This document shows positions 58,164-64,000 of a DNA stretch of 64,000 nucleotides, piece after piece. Source of the stretch: Molossus alvarezi (Eukaryota; Chordata; Mammalia; Chiroptera; Molossidae). The DNA lies in the NCBI GenBank assembly GCA_037176705.1, contig CM073889.1, positions 100,829,890-100,893,889 of the forward strand, in the 5' to 3' direction. Below the pieces are notes generated by a model. That model was not told where the DNA came from and searched no databases. It saw nothing but the letters and a program-made list of their open reading frames with translations. The number at the start of each line of letters is the position of its first letter. Position 1 is the stretch's first letter. The translations under genes were made by a program, and so were the position numbers.

Positions 58164-59149
58164 AAGATTAAACATCTTTAACTTTCCACTGTCAATTTAA
58201 AGACAATTTTTATTTACTACTTCATGTAAAATACAGAACATCACACAGGACCATATCATCCATCCTCTTCTATCCTTTATACTATAGTTGGCATTTACCC
58301 AGATATTTACCATTTCTGGTAAATAATCATTCTTTTTGAAAATCAGAGTTCCCATCTGGTATCATTTACATTAGCCCAAAACACTTCCTTAGCATTTTTT
58401 ATAATGCAAGTGAGCTGGAAACAAGTTGTTTTACTTTCCTTTCACCTGATAACGTCCTTATTTCGTTTTCATTCTTGAATATTCTTCTCATTGGATACAG
58501 AATTCTGGGTTGTCAAGTGTTTTTCTTTCACACTTTAAAGGTTTTGATTCTTTCTGCTGGAGACTCTGTGGTATCTAATAAGTGATATGTTAACTGGATT
58601 GTTGTTCTCGTTACGTACTACTCCGTTTTTCTCTTTGTCCTTATCACTGGCTTTCAACACTGTTGACAATAGTATGCCTTGACATGGGATTCTTTTGTGT
58701 TTATTGAGCTTAGTGTTAGCATCTCATATCTACAAATTTCTGTCTTTTTTCCATTTGGTTCTTTTTTATTGTTCCTATTTCTCAGCTGAGACTTCTTGTT
58801 TCTCTGATGAGCTTTTCATGCACTGAAAACACTGAGGAAAGTTAAAGGAACTGCTTTAAGATCCTTGTCTGTTAGTTCCAACATCTGGTTCATCTTGGGG
58901 TTGAACTCAATTGATTTTCTTTTATGTAGAGAACGTGTTCCATTTTCTTGGTGCCTTGGATGTCGGGAAATTTTGGATTGCATCCTGAATAATATTAAGT
59001 TGTGGAGATTCTTGTCTGGGCTTGAACTGCAGACTCTATTTTGTGTAGCAGCTCCGATCTCTGTTCAGCTATTTTGTCTTTAGTTGGGCTGGTTAATGTC
59101 TAGTCTACAAATGTGTCAGGAAGGTTTAGTCAGGTGTGGGTAGACAGAG

Positions 59150-59725
59150 GTTAGGGATCCCCTTCTCTCTTTCTCTTCTGAGATTCCTCCACTATTTTCA
59201 GAGTTCATGGATTCTCAGCTTCTCTCTTCTAGTTCTCCAAGCCAGAAAGGCAACAACTTTCCCCATGTGTCCCATCTCTGCTGTGTGTACCATGGACTGC
59301 AATTAGCCCCAAGTAAAAACCTCAGAAACAGGAGGTAAGTTTGCTATTTCCCATCCTTCAAGCGAAAGTACACTCTCCACCAGAGCCGTCCTGCATCTGT
59401 TCACTCTGTATCTACAGGGTGGCCAGTCTGGTCTTAGCTCAGACTTCTTTCTGGTCTTTGGCTGAGCTGCTTTGTTTCCCACATGTGATTCAGGGATCAC
59501 TCAGAGATGCAGACACAGTTGGGGGATTCCTCCTCTGGCTCTTCCCTTCTGGGATTCCTCTATTCTCTTTAGCACTCATCCTTTCCCAGCTTTACTTGGA
59601 GGATTCCCCAGGTCAGAAAAACAAAAAGTTTTTCTATTAGAGCTCCACATCATCCTGCAGTAAACTACAGGGACTGTACTTAGCCCCAGGCTAAGAGGCA
59701 CAGACATGGAAACTTACTTATATAA
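59150..59725. repeat. Diverged tandem duplication, period about 371 bp
   Basis: 'ttctgagattcctccactat' (59176) pairs with 'ttctgggattcctctattct' (59547). 'ggactgcaattagccccaag' (59293) pairs with 'ggactgtacttagccccagg' (59670). Intervening text agrees loosely. It lies at the edge of the old L1. Confidence 0.6.
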
Positions 59726-59934
59726 CTTCCTATCTCCCTCCTCTAACTGAGCATGAACTCCCTCCTAGAGTCTGTTTGCTTCTATTCATTTCCAGCACCT
59801 TAAATACAGTCGTGTTTGGTATTATTTGCCAAGGCTTTGTAGTTGTTTCTGCAGGGAGTGTCATCTGGTAGGGTTTTAGTCCATGATACCTAGAAGCAGG
59901 TATCCTCAAGATGATTTAAACCATGCTGTATTAA

Positions 59935-60060
59935 TTAATTCAATAATATTTCATGAGTAGCTATTCTACGCAAGGCTGTGTTCTATTCTAGATGCTATGG
60001 GGAGGGGATGTAAACACAGAAAATACAGCAAGAACTTAAAATCAAATGAAAAAGGTTAAA
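59935..60060 (-). repeat. L2 3'-end fragment
   Basis: 'attcaataatatttcatgag' followed by 'tctattctagatgctatggg' and 'gatgtaaacacagaaaatac' follows the reversed L2 terminus. Confidence 0.6.
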
Positions 60061-60104
60061 ATATATACATACATGTTTATATACAAGGTGGCATGGGCAC
60101 TTTT

Positions 60105-60515
60105 TTTTTTTAGTAGCTTAAAATTAGAAATAATCTGAATGTCTACCAATGATAGACATTTGCAGAAATGATAAACTGTGGACATGTAATACTGACCAAT
60201 GTAATACTAATATAACAGTGGAAAGGAACACACTTTGTGTAACAACATAAACGTCTCTCATTAACAATGAGAGGTGCAAAGAAAAATAAACTGTATGATT
60301 CTATTTATAAAAAGTTAAAAAACGGGCAACCACATTGTTTGGGAATATACATATAGATGGTAAAATTATGAAGAATAAGACTGTCACCTCCAAAGACAGG
60401 ACAGTGTTTATTTGAGGATTTCTGGGCTGTTGGCAATATTCCATTTCTTGATCTGAATGGTGACTGCATGGAAACTCACTTTACAATTGTTCTTTAAAGT
60501 GTACATCTATAGATA
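60105..60515 (+). mobile_element. Old L1 3' end, plus strand
   Basis: 'gtctaccaatgatagacatt', 'actgtatgattctatttata', 'aaaaacgggcaaccaca'-like text and 'ccatttcttgatctgaatgg' match the sense ORF2 end and 3'UTR of old L1. Many stops. Confidence 0.7.
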
Positions 60516-60761
60516 TATAGTTTATGTAGCCATCTATATATATCACTCACAGCTTACAAGGTAAAACAACAAGGCTTTATTAGTAGATGGAACCTGACCA
60601 CATTCTAGACACAATGCACGACCATAAGCAAGTTACTCCTATTGTGACTCAGTATACCTCTGAAAATGAAAATATGTTCCTTCCAATCGCACTAGAAGAC
60701 CAGTAAGCAATAATACATGTACCTAATGCCAAAGGAATGTTTACTTCAAGTGCTTTTTGTT
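60516..60761. other. AT-rich unique sequence
   Basis: Nothing recognised. Confidence 0.35.
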
Positions 60762-60947
60762 TTTGTTTTTTTTATTCTCACCCGAGGATATTTTTACATT
60801 AATCTTCAGATACAGCTGGAGGGAGAGCGGGAAGAAGAGAGAGAGAGAGAGAAACATCGATGTGAGAGACCCCAACTGGGGCTGGGGATGAACTGCAAAC
60901 GAGGTACGTGCTCTTGGCCAGAATCGAACCCAGTACTCTCTCTCTTT
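60762..60947 (-). mobile_element. VES SINE cut by a second SINE
   Basis: 'attctcacccgaggatattt' tail, then body to 'cagaatcgaacccagtactc'. The head is missing where the next SINE begins. Confidence 0.82.
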
Positions 60948-61183
60948 TTTTTTATCCTCACCTGAGGATATTTTTTGAGTTTTTGTTCAGATAGAGTGGG
61001 AGGGAGGGAGGGAGGGAGAGAGAGAGAAACATTGATGTGAAAAGGACGCATGGAGTGGCTGCCACCCACATGACCCAACCAAGGCCGGGGACAAAATGCA
61101 ACCGAGGTACATGCCCTTAGCGAACCTGGGTCTCTCTGGACCGCGGGCTGACGCTCTAACCGCTGAGCCAAACCAACCAAACC
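60948..61183 (-). mobile_element. VES SINE
   Basis: 'atcctcacctgaggatattt' tail, GGGA repeats, diverged head end 'gccaaaccaaccaaacc'. 'c(t/c)tcaagtgctttt' flanks the two-SINE block. Confidence 0.85.
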
Positions 61184-61224
61184 TCAAGTGCTTTTAAAAA
61201 ACTGTTTTCTATTTTATTTTAAAT

Positions 61225-61427
61225 ATTTTTTTTGATCTTTTTTTTTTTTTTTTTTTTTTTTTAGTGCAAAAGTAAGGGAGAGAGAGATAGAAACATCAAT
61301 GTGAGAGAGAATTTGATTGGCTGCCTCCTGCATGCCCAAAACCGGGGCGTGTGCCCTGACCAGGAATCAAACCGGAACCTCTCAGTCCATGGGACGATGC
61401 TCAATCCACTGTCACACTGGCCGGGCT
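61225..61427 (-). mobile_element. VES-related SINE
   Basis: Long poly(T), 'ggaatcaaaccggaacctct' B-box, end 'cacactggccgggc'. Target duplication 'tgttttctattttaaat'-like on both sides. Confidence 0.9.
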
Positions 61428-62925
61428 GTTTTCTATTTTAAATGTAACACAGTCATTACTATTTGAAAGAGCATGTAAAAAATCTTTTTGATGAGCATAG
61501 ATCCTTTCTGGACACAAATAATTAGCCTGTAACTAATCACTTCTTAATGTTGGGGCTTTTGTATGTTAGGTTTTCTTAAGAGGAGCATACTAGTAGTTAT
61601 CTTCACAATTTAGTAACTGGCACTGTATTAGTCAGAGGTCAGGAAATCCCCTGAAATATTTGTTCAAATTCATATTTTAAGCTGTGCTTGAATTAAGGAC
61701 TGTATTATTATTTCTAAAATTTAAAAAATGGATTAGGTTCCTAGCAACTAGTGTGCAGTGTCTGAGGCACTTCCTACTGACCTCAGGGCTCCCAGGCAAG
61801 AACCCTGTGAAGAACCTGGATGTGCTGAATGACCAGGAAACAGCACTTGTTATATTAGCTAGTTCTCTCAAATTCTCTCGTAAGCATTAACAGTATTCAA
61901 CAACATCAAATTATGCTTTCAGGGCCTCCAGTCCTCTACAGCCAACAATGCAGCACGTACAAGGAAATTCTAACTGACGTGGCCAGATGCTCACCAGCAG
62001 CATCCCCGGTGTGATTATTTATGCGCCAATCACTGTCCCTTTCAACTTGCCTCAGAAATAAAAGCCATCACAAAGAAACAGTTTTGTTGCCCCGTTTTGC
62101 TAGGTGTAAGGAATTATATTAGTGTTTAAGACATAGGACTTTGGTTTCTTTAAACAATCTTTCATCACCTTAAAAGTTGTCAGAAACTTTTGGGATGTAT
62201 ACCCAATTAAGAACAACATCCTTTCAAATATCACAGGAACCAAATATATTATTTAGTTTTCTTAGTCTTTTACTAAAAAAATTCTATGTAGAAAAGCTTA
62301 CTTAAGAGTACTAATAAGCAAAACCCATAGAACAAATTATTGTAATTTGTTAGTCATTCTTTTTATCAGATATAATTCATTTATCACTTATCACCTTTAA
62401 AGATAAATAATTCTGTAACTATCTGGGAGCTATTATTTTTTGGCATAAATTTCGTTACAAAATGTTTTGTAAGGATTGTAGTACACGACTTGAACAGTGA
62501 CTACAGAGCAATGGAACAATCTCAGTAACTTTCACTGGTCAACTTAATAGAAGAGTCAAGATTGGGATAGATGAATAATAGTAACCAGTTCTATTTTTTA
62601 ACCACCAGAGTAGATTGTCTTTTTAGGAAACTTTAGTTTGTGAATCACAAATCTCTGACCATGCCAAAGAAATAATTCTATCAAAACTAACAGCAGTGAT
62701 TTAAAGATAAAATAATACAGACTGATGTTTCCTTTGCAATAGAAAAGTGTCGACATTTTCCAGAGCTGCCCTTGCAACTTGCCATTCCCTTGGCCACTGG
62801 AAACCATGGTTTGGAGAACTGAACAAAAATTATTTTGCTACAATCCCCTTCCCCCCAATTTTTATAACTTTTCAATTAAGTGTTTTAGTTTACTTTTCAA
62901 AACTATTCAAGATGTAATAATAAAG
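61428..62925. other. Unique intronic sequence
   Basis: An open frame at 61684-61890 (plus) was considered, but it has no convincing splice sites or recognisable peptide. Confidence 0.4.
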
Positions 62926-62930
62926 CCTAA

Positions 62931-63174
62931 ATTTTTTTTTTATCCTCACCCGAGAACATTTTTCCATTTTTTGTTCAGATAGAGTGGGAGGGAGAGAGAG
63001 AGAGAAACATCGATGTGAAAGGGACACATCAAGTGGCTGCCACCCCCCGGGGACAACCAACCAGGGCCGAGGACAAACTACAACCGAGGTACGCGCCCTG
63101 AGTGGGAACCGAACCCGGGTCTCTCTGGACCACAGGCCAACACTCTAACCGCTGAGCCAAATCGGCCAGGGCGT
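62931..63174 (-). mobile_element. VES SINE
   Basis: 'atcctcacccgagaacattt' tail, 'gggaaccgaacccgggtctc' B-box, end 'aaatcggccagggc'. Target duplication 'taaag(c/t)ctaaattttt'. Confidence 0.92.
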
Positions 63175-63630
63175 AAAGTCTAAATTTTTATACTCTGGGA
63201 TCACAAAGTAAATTAGGCTTCATCTACTTCTCATCCATTGCAAGGAAGAAAATATATTCTATAAACTGCTTACAAATCTACCGTATGTTTAATTAAACAA
63301 AAATAATGTAAGATATTAAAAAAATACCGTGTTAGCTACCCTAAAAATAAATATAGTATGCAGCCATTGCATGTTTAGTGGGATTTCATTATGTATGAGA
63401 AAGGCCTAAGAGTGTTTGAGCACTCCATAAAGTAGCAAGGGGTAACACTGTTCGAACATTTCAAGGATTACTCCCCAACACTGCATACAGATACTGTCAA
63501 AACCAACAATTTAGTTAGGTCTACTATTTAGGTTAAATAAATTGATCTAATAGTCAAATAGATTTGTGAGTTTGGAGGAGAAAAAATTTATGATTTGAAA
63601 GAAGGACTAGCTGAAGTTTATGGCTCAAAG
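63175..63630. other. AT-rich unique sequence
   Basis: Nothing recognised. Confidence 0.4.
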
Positions 63631-63634
63631 ATAA

Positions 63635-63812
63635 GATGACCTGAAATAATCTTGGACAAGCCATTCAAATTTTCTTTAGCCTTTTTCCTCACTGCAAAAT
63701 GGAAATTATCCTTATCCTTCCTATGGTTGTTGGGAAGATTAAATGAAAACACCTGTATAAAAATACCTAGCAGAGGGTCTGGCACAGAATAAGTGCTCAA
63801 TAAATATAACTA
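63635..63812 (+). repeat. MIR
   Basis: 'aataatcttggacaagccat', 'cctcactgcaaaatggaaat' and 'ggcacagaataagtgctcaa' followed by 'taaata' is the classic MIR order through the 3' end. Confidence 0.85.
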
Positions 63813-63845
63813 GATGTTAATGAGTCAGACTAAAAAGCTGACACA

Positions 63846-63846
63846 T

Positions 63847-63893
<47 letters not shown>
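63846..63893. repeat. (TTTA)n microsatellite
   Basis: About 12 TTTA units at the A-tail of the SINE that runs off the window. Confidence 0.95.
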
Positions 63894-63894
<1 letters not shown>

Positions 63895-64000
63895 ATACTC
63901 ACCCAAGGATTTTTTATTGATTTTAGAGAGAGAGGAAGGAAGGGAGGGAGAGAGGGATGGGGAGAGAAAGGGATGGTGGTAGGGGGGAGGTGAGAGAAAA
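63894..64000 (-). mobile_element. VES SINE, cut by the window end
   Basis: 'actcacccaaggatttttta' tail and GA-rich middle. The head lies beyond 64000. Confidence 0.8.

Larger units (their letters stand above)
55735..59140 (-). mobile_element. Old L1, minus strand, split by SINEs
   Basis: Antisense L1 landmarks in order: 'caataaaattcactaatctt', 'tgttgagagagggttattaa', 'tattggtgcatacattacaa', 'tgaccattataaagaaccct', 'gaaatcagtattatctgata' and 'gtttagtgcattaacattta', ending with 'tactccgtttttctctttgt'. No frame is intact. Six SINEs interrupt it. Confidence 0.75.
20030..64000 (-). other. DYM: DYM last intron (extends past window)
   Basis: Inferred from the acceptor at 20030-20031. I looked on the minus strand for an exon ending with the recalled dymeclin residues just before KFPEL and did not see it, so the donor is probably beyond 64000. 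An intron of at least 44 kb fits the large DYM gene of mammals. Confidence 0.65.

Noticed and set aside
61684..61890. 68-codon plus-strand frame as an exon
   Set aside because: No convincing acceptor or donor, and no recognisable peptide. The opposite strand is open over the same bases.

Overview
This is vertebrate nuclear DNA, almost certainly from a vespertilionid bat. The main evidence is about 40 copies of tRNA-headed SINEs of the VES type. They are recognised by the head around 'ccctggccggtttggctcag', RNA polymerase III A and B boxes, and a tail of CT-rich sequence followed by 'cctcacctgaggat' (seen in reverse on most copies). The other repeats are typical of placental mammals: MIR, L2, MER5, MaLR LTRs, hAT elements and L1. 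Nothing bacterial or plasmid-like is present, and nearly all long open frames are repeat-derived or chance.

One protein-coding exon is clear. On the minus strand, 19880-20029 encodes the last 49 residues plus stop of dymeclin (DYM), a Golgi-associated protein. A good splice acceptor precedes it and a short 3'UTR with an AATAAA signal follows. On the minus strand everything above about 20030 should therefore be the last DYM intron, and I did not find the penultimate exon before the window ends. Positions 1 to about 19,670 lie downstream of DYM. From memory of human 18q21 this is the side facing SMAD7, but that is inference.

Layout: 1-8.9 kb is GC-rich and intergenic, with a G-rich minisatellite (1600-2530) and a three-level transposon nest (MaLR LTR > SINE > young L1, 4203-6058). 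From 9-16.4 kb the sequence is AT-rich and mostly an old minus-strand L1 broken by about ten SINEs. From 16.4-19.7 kb it is mostly unique sequence. At 19.7-20.7 kb are the DYM terminal exon and an intronic minisatellite interrupted by a hAT element. From 21-48 kb the intron holds SINEs, MIR/L2 relics and a second three-level nest (hAT > SINE > young L1, 27488-29145). From 48.4-55.7 kb no VES SINE or L1 is seen. From 55.7-64 kb old L1 and many SINEs return.

The most unusual observations are these. Two young L1 copies share the same 5' truncation base, and each sits inside a SINE that sits inside an older element. Two minisatellites have higher-order structure, one of them next to the DYM splice acceptor. 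A perfect RFX X-box-like palindrome lies in the intron, and a 7.3 kb SINE desert contains enhancer-like sequence. All repeat family names come from recalled consensus features, not from a database search.
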